Below, piece after piece: positions 51,047 through 59,944 of a stretch of 64,000 nt of DNA. The DNA comes from Claveliimonas bilis (GTDB lineage: Bacteria; Bacillota; Clostridia; Lachnospirales; Lachnospiraceae): positions 1,364,001 to 1,428,000 of the forward strand of contig NZ_AP024845.1 of the NCBI RefSeq assembly GCF_020892095.1, read 5' to 3'. A program made the position numbers and the translations under genes. The notes below the pieces were generated by a model. That model was given only the letters and a program-made list of their open reading frames with translations, searched no databases and was not told the origin of the DNA. Each line of letters opens with the position of its first letter. Position 1 is the first letter of the stretch.

Positions 51047-51934
51047 CTAATCCACTTTTTTCACTTCCACGTCTGCCAGCTTTTCAAAATACTGTACGAT
51101 TCCGCCGTGGTCATCCTCCATATGTCCATGAATTTTCAGAGTCTGGAGAATTTCATAGAGCTGTGCCGTGTATGGAATCGGAACATCGATCGCATGAGCT
51201 GTATTTACCACATTTTTAATGTCTTTATGATTGATGCGGATCGGTCCGCCTGGTTTGAAATTCCTCTCCACGATCATAGGAATCTTGGAATCAAGAACAG
51301 CGCTTCCTGCCAGACCGCCCCGGATCGCTTCATATACTTTAACCGGATCAGCTCCGGCTTTTGCCGCCATAACAAACGCTTCGGATACAACAGCGATCGT
51401 ATTGTTGACAATGATCTGATTTGCCAGCTTTGTCACGCTTCCGCTTCCCGGACCGCCGATCAGCAAAGCGGAAGATCCCATGATGTCAAAATATGTTTTC
51501 AGGGCATCAAAGTCCTTTTGATCTCCTCCCGCCATAATAGCCAGTGTTCCGTTGATGCCACCTGTTTCTCCTCCTGATACAGGGGCGTCTACAAAACCAA
51601 CGCCGATCTCTTTCAGCCTTTCATAGCACTCTTTGGACTCAACAGGCGTAACAGAGCTCATATCACATACAATGCTTCCTTCTTTTATAAAAGATGCCAC
51701 TCCGCCTTCTCCGAAAAGGATGGATTTTGTAATATCACCGCTTGGCACCATAATAAATACAACACCACATTCCTTTCCGATTTCCTCGTATGTACCCTCC
51801 TGTGCTCCGGCTGCCACTACATCTTTTACCGCCTCTTTGTTCAGATCTGTTACGATCAGATCCACTCCTGCTTTGAGCAGATTTTTTGCCATTGGTCTTC
51901 CCATGATTCCCAGTCCGATAAATCCTGTTTTCAT
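51047..51934 (-). CDS. NAD(P)-dependent beta-hydroxyacid dehydrogenase (LtnD/GarR-like)
   Basis: The 295-residue protein has the dinucleotide motif GFIGLGIMGRPMAKNLLKAG, the substrate motif DAPVSGGETGGINGTLAIM, the catalytic Lys region GSVTKLANQIIVNN and KAGADPVKVYEAIRGG. L-threonate dehydrogenase (LtnD) and tartronate-semialdehyde reductase (GarR) belong here; context favours an acid sugar. The ATG at 51934 with AAGGAGAG upstream is the start; the frame is open for 72 further codons that cross the promoter region and are not counted. It is the first gene of the operon. Confidence 0.88.
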   Translation of the reverse strand: MKTGFIGLGIMGRPMAKNLLKAGVDLIVTDLNKEAVKDVVAAGAQEGTYEEIGKECGVVFIMVPSGDITKSILFGEGGVASFIKEGSIVCDMSSVTPVESKECYERLKEIGVGFVDAPVSGGETGGINGTLAIMAGGDQKDFDALKTYFDIMGSSALLIGGPGSGSVTKLANQIIVNNTIAVVSEAFVMAAKAGADPVKVYEAIRGGLAGSAVLDSKIPMIVERNFKPGGPIRINHKDIKNVVNTAHAIDVPIPYTAQLYEILQTLKIHGHMEDDHGGIVQYFEKLADVEVKKVD

Positions 51935-52007
51935 ACTTTCTTCTCTCCTTTTTGTTTTTTTTCTTTCTAAAGTGTTCTTTTTTGTTCCTGTCTTCACTCT
52001 ACTACAT

Positions 52008-52021
52008 ACCGGTATACCGGT
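52008..52021. promoter_or_regulatory. Operator palindrome ACCGGTATACCGGT before the acid-sugar operon
   Basis: A perfect 14-base palindrome overlaps the likely minus-strand promoter (TTGACC, 17 bases, TAGAGT). It lies in the divergent region shared with the GntR gene and is the best candidate for GntR binding. Confidence 0.55.
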
Positions 52022-52156
52022 CAATCCCTCAAATTCTCTTTCTCCGTTTTCGCTAATTTTACCCCTTATTTTTTGAGCAAAATCCACAGAAAATTGTTGG
52101 ATTTTCCCATAGTTTTTGATAAAATATAGACAAACACAGCAAAGGAGCATCTACCA

Positions 52157-52801
52157 ATGATGACACTCAACGAACAGGCCTATGAACATTTAAAGAAAAT
52201 GATTTCCGAAGGAGAGCTTTCCTATCACGAAATCTATTCTGAGACAAAGCTTTCCAGAGAACTTGGCATTTCCCGCACTCCTTTCCGCGATGCGATCCAC
52301 AGGCTGGTGCAGGAAGGCTATATTGATATTATTCCAAGCAAGGGATTTCGCCTTCATCAGCTTACCCGGCAGGATGTGACAGAAACATTCCAGGTCCGCT
52401 CAGCTCTGGAAACTTACTGTACCATGGAGATTACGCGCACTTTCGCTTCTAAAAAGGCAAAGCGCCTCTTTAGCGAGCTTCACTTTATTATGGATGAAAT
52501 GAAAGAAATCCTGGAGGTTTCTCAGTCCATCCAGGATTTCTGTACTTACGATTTTCAATTTCATATTTCCATCGTTCACTACCTTGAGAACCAGCAATTC
52601 TCTGCTATTTTCGATACCTTTATGTACCGGATGCAGCGGCTGGCCCAAATGTCCCTTTCCCATCCGGGAAGAATGAAAGATACATATGATGAGCATCTTG
52701 CTATCCTGAATGCCATGGAGCAGGGAGATATTGCACATATCTATGACATTACTCTGCGGCATATGGATGTACCAAGAGGTATTAATCTGGAAGATCTCTA
52801 A
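52157..52801 (+). CDS. GntR-family regulator (FadR/FCD type)
   Basis: The 214-residue protein has a GntR winged helix (AYEHLKKMISEGELSYHEIYSETKLSRELGISRTPFRDAIHRL, with ISRTPFRDA) and an all-helical FCD effector domain whose metal/ligand residues include His in DFQFHISIVHYLEN and HLAILNAMEQGD. FCD-type regulators sense small organic acids. It is divergent from the acid-sugar operon and presumably controls it. Its stop overlaps that of the convergent Rrf2 gene by four bases. Confidence 0.9.
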   Translation: MMTLNEQAYEHLKKMISEGELSYHEIYSETKLSRELGISRTPFRDAIHRLVQEGYIDIIPSKGFRLHQLTRQDVTETFQVRSALETYCTMEITRTFASKKAKRLFSELHFIMDEMKEILEVSQSIQDFCTYDFQFHISIVHYLENQQFSAIFDTFMYRMQRLAQMSLSHPGRMKDTYDEHLAILNAMEQGDIAHIYDITLRHMDVPRGINLEDL

Positions 52802-53199
52802 GGTCTTTGTATCTCCTGTAAAGTGACGTTAAAAAGCCCTTCCTCCAGCTTCTCCTGCAATGCCTGATAAAAGCATCTGGCATTGCATTCTTCTTTTTTT
52901 CCAAAGGTGCACCCACCTCCATCTTCCAGGCATTTACTTATCTTGATGCTCTGTCCCATAGCTTTAGCCACATCTCCGAAACTGATCTCATCCAGCCCTC
53001 TTGCCAGATGATAACCGCCTTTCACTCCGGCGCGTACCTCTACCAGGCCGGACTCTTTCAATCTGTTGAGGATTTTAATTGTATATCTTCTTGGAATGTG
53101 GAGGCGCTCCGACATCGTCGCTGCATTGATCCTTTCTGTCGTTTTTCCCAAAAGTGTAAGAATCCACATAGCATAATCTATTGTTAATGTAACCTGCAT
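52798..53199 (-). CDS. Rrf2-family transcriptional regulator
   Basis: The 133-residue protein has the Rrf2 helix-turn-helix (TIDYAMWILTLLGK, LHIPRRYTIKILNRLKESGLVEVRAGVKGGYHLAR) and a Cys cluster (CLEDGGGCTFGKKEECNARC) that could hold an iron-sulfur or similar cofactor. The spacing differs from the C-x5-C-x5-7-C of IscR, so the signal is uncertain. GGAGGGAG precedes the ATG. No target operon is adjacent apart from the divergently placed surface-protein terminator. Confidence 0.88.
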   Translation of the reverse strand: MQVTLTIDYAMWILTLLGKTTERINAATMSERLHIPRRYTIKILNRLKESGLVEVRAGVKGGYHLARGLDEISFGDVAKAMGQSIKISKCLEDGGGCTFGKKEECNARCFYQALQEKLEEGLFNVTLQEIQRP

Positions 53200-53237
53200 C
53201 GGTTTTCTCCCTCCTGCTTTTTCGGCATGTAAAGAAA

Positions 53238-53283
53238 TATCCCGACGCCTGCTGCAAAGATCAGCAGGGCGCCGGGATATTAA
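53238..53283 (-). terminator. Terminator after the FctA-repeat surface gene
   Basis: On the minus strand AATATCCCGGCGCCCTGCTG and CAGCAGGCGTCGGGATATT form a strong stem with two weak points, followed by TCTTT. It also separates the Rrf2 gene. Confidence 0.75.
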
Positions 53284-53294
53284 TCAATTATGTC

Positions 53295-55286
53295 TTATCT
53301 GCTGCGTCTGCGTATCATGAGTACTACAACTGCTATCATAGCTGCCAATGATACGATCATTGCCAATACCACCGGAATAATCGGTGCCGCATCACCGGTC
53401 TGTACCGTCTGCGGTGTGTTTTTGTCACCTTTTGTTCCATCCGGTTTCGCAGGTTCTGTGTACTTATTGGTGAAGACAATATCTTTTCCTTCTTTGTCCA
53501 CAGATGCCTTCAACGTTCCGGTTCCATCATCTGTAACGGTGATCGTCACATTGTATACAGTCTTGTCATAGGTAATCGTTTCGTCGCTTCCCGCCGTTTC
53601 TGAAACGGTGTACTGATACGTTCCGGCCTCTTCAAAGTCAAGTGCCGCAAAGCTTATACTTCCGTTTTCATCATTCTTTGCTTTGGATATGACGTTTCCA
53701 TCTTTATCTTTCAGCTCAAATGTAAATTCACCGGCGTTCAGGTCACGGCCGTTCAGGATCTTCGCTGCCCCAAGACTTACACTTGTGGACGCTGCCTTAT
53801 AGGTGTTAGTAAAGGTCACTTCTTTTTGTGCCTCATCTCCTGATCCTCTGATCTCCCACGCAACGGAAAGAGTTCCGTCCTGATTATCTTTAACTGTAGC
53901 AATTGCTGTATAAACGCTTTCGTCATAGGTTACACCGCCAAGCTGGCCGTCTGCCTCATAAATGGTGTAGCTGTAGGTGCCCGCTTTGTCAAATCTCACT
54001 GCAGGCAGCTCCACATTTCCGTCAGCGCCGTTTACAGCTTCGGATACTACATTTCCATCTTTGTCTTTCATCTGGAAGGTGAACTCGCCTTCTTTCAGGT
54101 CGCGGCCTTTCAGAACCTTTTTGATGGTTACACCTCCCTCTCCGGTCGGTGTGGATTCCTGCGGAGTTACACCATAGGTATTGGTAAATGTGAAGTCATT
54201 TCCAGTCTGTGTCCCCTCTGTAACCTTTGTCACTGCTGCTGTCAAAGCACCGCCTCCCTGATCGGTTACGGTTACTTCTACTGTTTTAGTCGCCTGCTCA
54301 TTTGTTACACCCGGCAGACTTCCGGACTCTGAAATCGTATAAGTAAATACTTTCGTACGTCCTGCTGTCTGAACTTCAATATTTCCTGCCTCTTCCGGAA
54401 CTGCTCCATCTGTTCCTTCAACTGCCATTTCATTCGTAACGGCTGCTTCGGCTTCCGCCTGTGCTGCAGCGGCATCTTCTGCTCCGAATACATTTTCCAT
54501 CGTATACCTGATCGGGCCGAAACTTACAGTTGCCTTTTGATTGGATACCGTTGTGGTCTCCGGCATCGGCGCTCCTTCAGAACCTGTAATGGTAAACTGG
54601 TACTCGCCGCCGTTCAGTGTCGGAGGATTCAGTCCGTCTGCTGCTGCGATTACTTTATTGCCAGTCAGGCTGAGAGCAAACTCGGCATTTGCACCATAAG
54701 TATTTTCAAATGTCAGTTTATCGGAACCATTGTCATATGCTACGCTCACAGTCAGCTTTCCGACACGGTCGTCTGTTACAGTAACCGTCACTCCAAAGTT
54801 TCCGCCATTGTAGCTTATGCCGCTGGCAGGATCTGGTGTGGTCTCTGAAACAGTGTAGTGGAATGTATAAACATCCTTATCTCCTGTCCGGTCTACAGTC
54901 GCCTTGCCGACTGTATCCGAACCGGCTTCTGTCACTGCCGCATTCAGATTCTCTGTCGTATAGCTGATGTCTGTAAATGTAATGTTTCCTGCTCCATCAT
55001 TGGTTCCTGAGGCAACCTGTGCATTATTTGTTCCTGTTACAAGGAAGTTAAATGCACCTGCATAATTTGCAATATCATCATTATTCAGGACTTTCTGTGC
55101 ATGGATCTGCGTCTCACCGGATGCTCCCACTGTCGTTGTTCCGGCGTCGTAGCTGTTATTGAATGTCAGCTGTGCAGGAAGTGCATTGGTCGCTACTCCT
55201 CCCTGTGTCACACCCTGGCTTGCGCCATCAACAAATGTCTCTACCAGCAGTGCGCCTTTGCCGTCCTCAGTTACTGTAAATTTCAC
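53295..55286 (-). pseudogene. FctA-repeat pilin/adhesin-like surface protein, 5'-truncated
   Basis: The 663-residue reading frame holds one partial and four complete FctA/Spy0128-type domains, each ending in an (F)(T)NTY-like strand (LTFNNSY, LTFENTYG, FTFTNTYG, VTFTNTYK, IVFTNKYT). These domains form Lys-Asn isopeptide bonds in Gram-positive pili. The C-terminus has VQTGDAAPI, a membrane helix and RRRSR, a sortase-type anchor. No signal peptide or first domain exists: the frame begins inside a domain (KFTVTEDGKG) with a TAG six codons upstream, and the MFS terminator follows within 50 bases. A GTG is the only start, so this is probably a remnant or silent cassette. Confidence 0.75.
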
Positions 55287-55333
55287 TTTGTATCGCCGTT
55301 TATACTATATACTAAAATCTGCCTTCATGACGA

Positions 55334-55369
55334 CAAAAAAACACCTGCTTGGTAAAATTAAGCAGGTGC
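55334..55369 (-). terminator. Terminator after the MFS gene
   Basis: On the minus strand CACCTGCTT pairs with AAGCAGGTG and is followed by seven T. It lies between the MFS gene and the truncated surface gene. Confidence 0.85.
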
Positions 55370-55414
55370 CATTATTTCCTTTATTCTATTTTCAGTATTC
55401 TTCCAGGATTTGAT

Positions 55415-56626
55415 TTAAGACTTGAAAGACTTTAGCAGAAATACCGGTACCAAAATCAGAACAATTCCGGATCCGATCATGATCCATTGCAGTAATATTC
55501 TATCTGCCATCAGGCCGAAAACTGCCATTCCCACCGGATAACATACAGCATACATCGCTCCCATGAATCCCAATATCCGCCCCTGTATGGAACTTTTGGT
55601 ATATTCCTGAATCAAAGTAGTAATGGTTGTCTGCACAGTCGTCAGCGCAACACCATATATTCCCATAAAAATAAGATAAAATGCAAAACTTTTTACAATG
55701 CCCATCCCGGCAGACATGATGCCAAACACAATGAATCCGGCAAAAAGTATATTCCGGCGCTTTTTCAGACCGCTGCAGGAATTTCCTAAAATACTCATCA
55801 GGATCCCTCCCGCTGTCATTCCCCCGAATCCCCACACTTCAGTCAGGGTTAAATACCAGTATGTTCCACCATAAACCCGGCTGACAAACAGACCGGAAAA
55901 ATAACCTGCCGGAACACACAGAAAAGTGAAAATTCCATAGCTCATAAGCAGGCTGCCTGTCATCTTTCTTGAAAAAGCGTATCGGATCCCTTCTCTTATA
56001 TCCGAATATACCGAATCCGAAGGTATCTTCTCTTCCTTCTGCGGCAGCAAGATATGTCCGAATATTCCTATTCCGATAATAGCTGTAAAAACGTCGATCA
56101 GCAGGGCAAAACGCAGCGTTCCCATAGTAAGGATCACGCCTGCAGCTGCAGGAGATAAAAACTGCACTGTCGACTGCAGTACCGCATTGATACTGTTGTA
56201 TCGCATAAGCGATTCTTTTGGAACAATCTGAGGAATTACCGCATTCACTGCCGGAAATTGGATTCCCGCGCCAATAGAACGTAAGCCAGACATTGCCAGC
56301 AGTGCTCTAAGCAGTGTATCTCTTTCCGAAATCTGCGGAATAAGTAAGAACATCCCAAGTGTTATCACTGCAATTCCCGCATCCGCACCGATGATGAGCA
56401 ACTTTCGATCATACCTGTCCGCCCATGCTCCGCCGGGAAATGTAACAAGAAACTGCGGCAGATAAGAACATATGGAAAATGCGGCAATCCAGCTCCCGCT
56501 TGATGTCTGAAGCGTCACATACCATACGATTGCCATTTGAACAACCTGTGAACCAAATAAGGTGATACTTTGACTGACAAAGAAAGAAATGATTTTATTT
56601 CTCCAGCTATTTTGAAATTTCTTCAT
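55415..56626 (-). CDS. MFS transporter, partner of the AraC-GNAT protein
   Basis: The roughly 403-residue protein has about twelve membrane segments with IISFFVSQSITLFGSQVVQMAIVW at the N-terminus and the motif-A-like FPGGAWADRYDRKLLIIGADAG; this fits MFS_3 macrolide-efflux-like carriers. The ATG at 56626 lies inside the last codons of the AraC-GNAT gene (20-base overlap), so the two are translated together. The substrate is unknown. Confidence 0.87.
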   Translation of the reverse strand: MKKFQNSWRNKIISFFVSQSITLFGSQVVQMAIVWYVTLQTSSGSWIAAFSICSYLPQFLVTFPGGAWADRYDRKLLIIGADAGIAVITLGMFLLIPQISERDTLLRALLAMSGLRSIGAGIQFPAVNAVIPQIVPKESLMRYNSINAVLQSTVQFLSPAAAGVILTMGTLRFALLIDVFTAIIGIGIFGHILLPQKEEKIPSDSVYSDIREGIRYAFSRKMTGSLLMSYGIFTFLCVPAGYFSGLFVSRVYGGTYWYLTLTEVWGFGGMTAGGILMSILGNSCSGLKKRRNILFAGFIVFGIMSAGMGIVKSFAFYLIFMGIYGVALTTVQTTITTLIQEYTKSSIQGRILGFMGAMYAVCYPVGMAVFGLMADRILLQWIMIGSGIVLILVPVFLLKSFKS

Positions 56627-57473
56627 TTTGCGTTTTCCCCCTGTTTTCCGGTGAAAGCACAAAACGCTGTGTCGGATAACCATATTCTGTCAGCAGCTCT
56701 CTTTCCTGAAAACCAAGAGAAATATATTTTTTGCGATATCCGGTATCTGCTCTGTCTCCCTTGCGGTATGTAGTCAGGCTTATCTCTTTTCCCACGATCA
56801 GTTCATCCATCAATTTATCAATAAATATTTTTTCCATTCCCAAATTTCGATATTGGGGATGTATTGCCAGAAAATCAATACTGCTTTTTTCAGTGGAAAA
56901 TCCCATAATACCGATTGCTTTGCCTTCATCCCGAAGGATAAGAGCCTGTTTATCAGAAATATAACGATACAGATTTTCAAGATATTCTCTCTCATTCAGA
57001 CAGGGATATCCGTCAACTGTAAGGCAGACCAGATCCATCCAGTCATTAACATCCGATAATGCCGCAAACCGGATATCATTTTGAGTAATATCCGGTTTTT
57101 TATAATTTTGTTTCAGCTGCATTTCCAGCTGCAAAGGATAAAAGTTTGCTGCTGTCCTGTATCTGGCAGGCGTAACCTTGTACATTTTCTTAAAGATGTC
57201 CGTAAATGCCTGCTGACTTTCACAGCCGCTCTCAAGCGCAATCTCCATGATCGGCTTTTTTGAAAAAGCCAAAAGCTTTGCTGCCTCTGTCAGCTGACGT
57301 CTCTGAACATAATCATGTATTGTCAAGCCCACTGTTTTTGCAAAAATCCGATGAAGGTGATATTTCGAGTAATGTAGCGCTGACGCAACCATTTCCAGAT
57401 CCAGCTTATGTTCCAGATGTTCTTCTATGTAGCAGACTGCCTCTGATACGATATAAACTTCCTGACTCTGCAT
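56607..57473 (-). CDS. AraC-type regulator fused to a GNAT acetyltransferase domain
   Basis: Residues 1-110 form an AraC/XylS double helix-turn-helix at the N-terminus (VASALHYSKYHLHRIFAKTVGLTIHDYVQRRQL, ESGCESQQAFTDIFKKMYKVTPARYR). Residues about 130-280 form a GNAT domain (ILRDEGKAIGIMGFSTEKSSIDFLAIHPQYRNLGMEKIFIDKLM, where RNLGME replaces the canonical Q/RxxGxG/A loop). The order DNA-binding then acetyltransferase is unusual. The gene is preceded by a long leader hairpin and overlaps the MFS gene. Sensing and possibly modifying a compound that the MFS protein exports is an inference. Confidence 0.85.
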   Translation of the reverse strand: MQSQEVYIVSEAVCYIEEHLEHKLDLEMVASALHYSKYHLHRIFAKTVGLTIHDYVQRRQLTEAAKLLAFSKKPIMEIALESGCESQQAFTDIFKKMYKVTPARYRTAANFYPLQLEMQLKQNYKKPDITQNDIRFAALSDVNDWMDLVCLTVDGYPCLNEREYLENLYRYISDKQALILRDEGKAIGIMGFSTEKSSIDFLAIHPQYRNLGMEKIFIDKLMDELIVGKEISLTTYRKGDRADTGYRKKYISLGFQERELLTEYGYPTQRFVLSPENRGKTQNEEISK

Positions 57474-57496
57474 TGTGCTTCCTCCTTTCTGGAAAT

Positions 57497-57564
57497 ATAG
57501 CGTCGGTGTACAAGGGAAAATTACGCGGCCTGGAGCGTATTGTCCCCTTGTACACCGATGCTAT
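57497..57564 (-). promoter_or_regulatory. Long leader hairpin before the AraC-GNAT gene
   Basis: Twenty-base arms (57497-57516 and 57545-57564) match as inverted partners except at one position and enclose 28 bases. A TGTTATAAT box on the minus strand lies just upstream, so transcription should begin at the hairpin's first bases, leaving AAAGGAGG and the ATG shortly after it. Confidence 0.6.
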
Positions 57565-57671
57565 TATAACACAAAAGAAATACTGTTCTTTTCATTATTC
57601 TTGCTGAATTTCTGATATTTTTGCAGAGAAAATTACTGCAACTCCAAAGAAATTCTGCCAGATAAAGAAGC

Positions 57672-58655
57672 TTATGCAGCGTCCTCTCCGACCTGATCAT
57701 AAACATGAATTGCATCCAGAATATGAAATTGTTCTGTTTCATGCGTTCCATTTGCTTTAGCAGTTACAAGAATATATTCTTTTCCCTTAATCTGCGCCAG
57801 ACTTGCAAGACATAAACCTGCTTCCTCCGTATACCCTGTTTTTCCTCCTATGATTTCTCCCCCTGTAACCTGTGTACTGTCCATATCTTTGAACATTGTA
57901 CTGTAAAAGGTAAATCCGTCAGGATGCTCATTTGAAGGCTGCGTGCTGTATCTGCTGCTTGTAAATACAGCTCGGAAATCCTCGTTCTTTAAGGCATATT
58001 CCAAAAGAACGGAAATATCTTCTACTGTTGAATAGTGTTCCGGATCATACAGTCCTGTTGAATTGGAAAAATGTGTACGTTTCATTCCCAGTTCTTCAGC
58101 CTTTTCGTTCATCAGCGATACAAACTGTTCCTCTGATCCTGCCACCCATCTTGCAAAACCAATACAGCACTCCGCTCCGGAGGGGAGCATGATTCCATAA
58201 AGCAGATCTTTAAGGGATACTTCTTCTCCCGGCTGGAATCCGGCCATGGAGGCATTTTGAGCATACAATGGAGGAAAGATTTCATAGGGGAGCGTAATTC
58301 TTTCTTCCAAATCCTCCGTATTTTCAATCGCTACAATTTCCGTCATGATCTTGGTAAGAGAAGCTGGATAAATTTTATCCCTGCTGTTACATTCGCTCAA
58401 AACATTACCGGAACTTACATCTGTCAAAATAGCATAAGGGCTATATAGGTTGTCCAAATCAATATTCATAGACTGTGAGTCATGCCCGGTTACTATCCTC
58501 TCTGAAAACAAAAACTCAACGCCTTTATTCCCAATAAATCCAACCAATACAATAAACAGCGCCCCTATCAATACCCCGGAAAAGATCCGGGAATTTTTCC
58601 GACGGTACCGTTTTTTTATCGAGGAGCGGCGTTTTCTGTTCTGTTCTTTTTTCAA
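57672..58655 (-). CDS. Serine D,D-carboxypeptidase (S11, VanY-D-like)
   Basis: A basic N-terminus (KKEQNRKRRSSIKKRYRRK) and one membrane helix precede an S11 penicillin-binding domain with S99-LTK (PASLTKIM), an altered SxN motif reading SGAECC, and KTG (IGGKTGYTEEAG). There is no C-terminal anchor. The gene follows vanS/vanR-like genes in the order R-S-Y known from VanD-type clusters, whose VanY(D) is also a PBP-type carboxypeptidase. Start is TTG at 58655 with AGGTG eight bases before it. It would remove terminal D-Ala outside the membrane. Confidence 0.82.
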   Translation of the reverse strand: MKKEQNRKRRSSIKKRYRRKNSRIFSGVLIGALFIVLVGFIGNKGVEFLFSERIVTGHDSQSMNIDLDNLYSPYAILTDVSSGNVLSECNSRDKIYPASLTKIMTEIVAIENTEDLEERITLPYEIFPPLYAQNASMAGFQPGEEVSLKDLLYGIMLPSGAECCIGFARWVAGSEEQFVSLMNEKAEELGMKRTHFSNSTGLYDPEHYSTVEDISVLLEYALKNEDFRAVFTSSRYSTQPSNEHPDGFTFYSTMFKDMDSTQVTGGEIIGGKTGYTEEAGLCLASLAQIKGKEYILVTAKANGTHETEQFHILDAIHVYDQVGEDAA

Positions 58656-58687
58656 TGGTGATACACCTGCCTTTTCTTTAAGAATAA

Positions 58688-58727
58688 TAGCTTCTGCACA
58701 GTATCCATTTTACTGAGCAGAAGCTAC
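58688..58727 (-). terminator. Hairpin between vanS-like and carboxypeptidase genes
   Basis: On the minus strand AGCTTCTGCTCAGT pairs with ACTGTGCAGAAGCT with one mismatch, then ATTATTCTT follows. It may weaken rather than stop read-through into the carboxypeptidase gene. Confidence 0.5.
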
Positions 58728-58789
58728 CTGTACTTTAATATTCCGTTGTTTAATTCCTAAGAAAAGGCTAAGATAAAGTTGATGTTTTC

Positions 58790-59944
58790 CTAAATCTCCA
58801 GAGGCAGCGTAACACAAAAGGTCGTTAATTCATCATGACTTTCGGCAGTGAGTGTTCCTTTGTGCAGTGTAACGATTTCCTTTGCAATTGCAAGTCCTAA
58901 TCCGGAGCCTCCTGTATTGCTGGTGCGCGCTTCATCCAGACGGAAAAACTTTTCAAAAATAGTCTCCAGTTTATGGGCCGGTATGGTTTTTCCTTTATTT
59001 TGAAAATAGATTTGGATATTCCCGTCATTCTTCTCTGCCCATATCCGGATCACTGAACCGGGATAGCTGTATGCCGCCGCATTTTTTAGTATATTATTAA
59101 ATACCCTTGCCAGCTTGTCCGCATCTCCATAAATCGTCAGATCTTCATCTATGTCTGATTCCGTTGTATTTCCATGGGCCTGCAGCAGAGGATAAAGTTC
59201 ATCTGTCAACTGAACCATCATATAACAAAGATTGATGGTTTCTTTTTCAAGCTCAATGTATTGAAGATTGTATCTGGTAATCTCAAAAAATTCATTGATA
59301 AGTGTTTCCAGACGCTTTGCCTTGTCCAAAGTAATATTTACATACTTTTCCTGCTGCTTCGGAGGCATATCCTCCGCCTCGCTTAAAAGACTTAAATATC
59401 CGATAACAGATGTAAGAGGAGTTTTCAGATCATGTGCGAGATATGTGATCATGTCATTTTTTCGGTTGGCTTCTTCTTTTAACATCTGTTCTTTCTGCCA
59501 CATAGCAGACTTGATCTCGACCATCTGCGTGGAAATCTCAGCATATTCTTTCGGAAACAGATCAGCAGCGTCTTTTTCACTTTGCATAAATTCATTCATC
59601 GTCTTGCTTATTTCTGTAACTGCTTTTCTGACTTTCGATTTTGCATGAAAATGAGACACAGCTACAACGACAACCAGAAAGATTTCCAGACTGATCGTTA
59701 AAATCCAGAACAGTAAAACTTTCAATTCTGAATAGATAGGCTGGCGGACTAAAGTATAGGCCTCTGTCTCCGGACTATATTGTCCCTCTGTTATCATATA
59801 ATTCTTTTCAAACCAATTTACAAAAGAACCGTTTAAAATATAATCTATCAAAAAGTAAACTCCTATACTCAGAAGGATCCCTGCAAAACAGACGGAAAGA
59901 ATCATAACGGGCTTTGAAATTTTATTTTTCAATTTTATATCCAC
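58790..59944 (-). CDS. VanS-like sensor histidine kinase
   Basis: The 384-residue protein has two membrane helices (about 13-35 and 76-97) around a roughly 40-residue outer loop, a HAMP-like coil and a kinase core with His171 (TYLAHDLKTPLTSVIGYLSLL), FNNILKNAAAYS (N-box) and GGSGLGLAIAKEI (G-box). The start DIKLKNK and the core phrases, including NEFFEITRYNLQ and DKLARVFNNILKNAAAYS, closely resemble the enterococcal VanS proteins I know. The start is a GTG overlapping the regulator gene by 23 bases. Its ligand could be a glycopeptide or a cell-wall stress signal. Confidence 0.88.
   Translation of the reverse strand: MDIKLKNKISKPVMILSVCFAGILLSIGVYFLIDYILNGSFVNWFEKNYMITEGQYSPETEAYTLVRQPIYSELKVLLFWILTISLEIFLVVVVAVSHFHAKSKVRKAVTEISKTMNEFMQSEKDAADLFPKEYAEISTQMVEIKSAMWQKEQMLKEEANRKNDMITYLAHDLKTPLTSVIGYLSLLSEAEDMPPKQQEKYVNITLDKAKRLETLINEFFEITRYNLQYIELEKETINLCYMMVQLTDELYPLLQAHGNTTESDIDEDLTIYGDADKLARVFNNILKNAAAYSYPGSVIRIWAEKNDGNIQIYFQNKGKTIPAHKLETIFEKFFRLDEARTSNTGGSGLGLAIAKEIVTLHKGTLTAESHDELTTFCVTLPLEI

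Noticed and set aside
51935-52150. N-terminal extension of the beta-hydroxyacid dehydrogenase
   Set aside because: The frame is open, but it crosses the promoter and GntR-type palindrome, has no conserved content, and the Rossmann motif begins right at the ATG at 51934.
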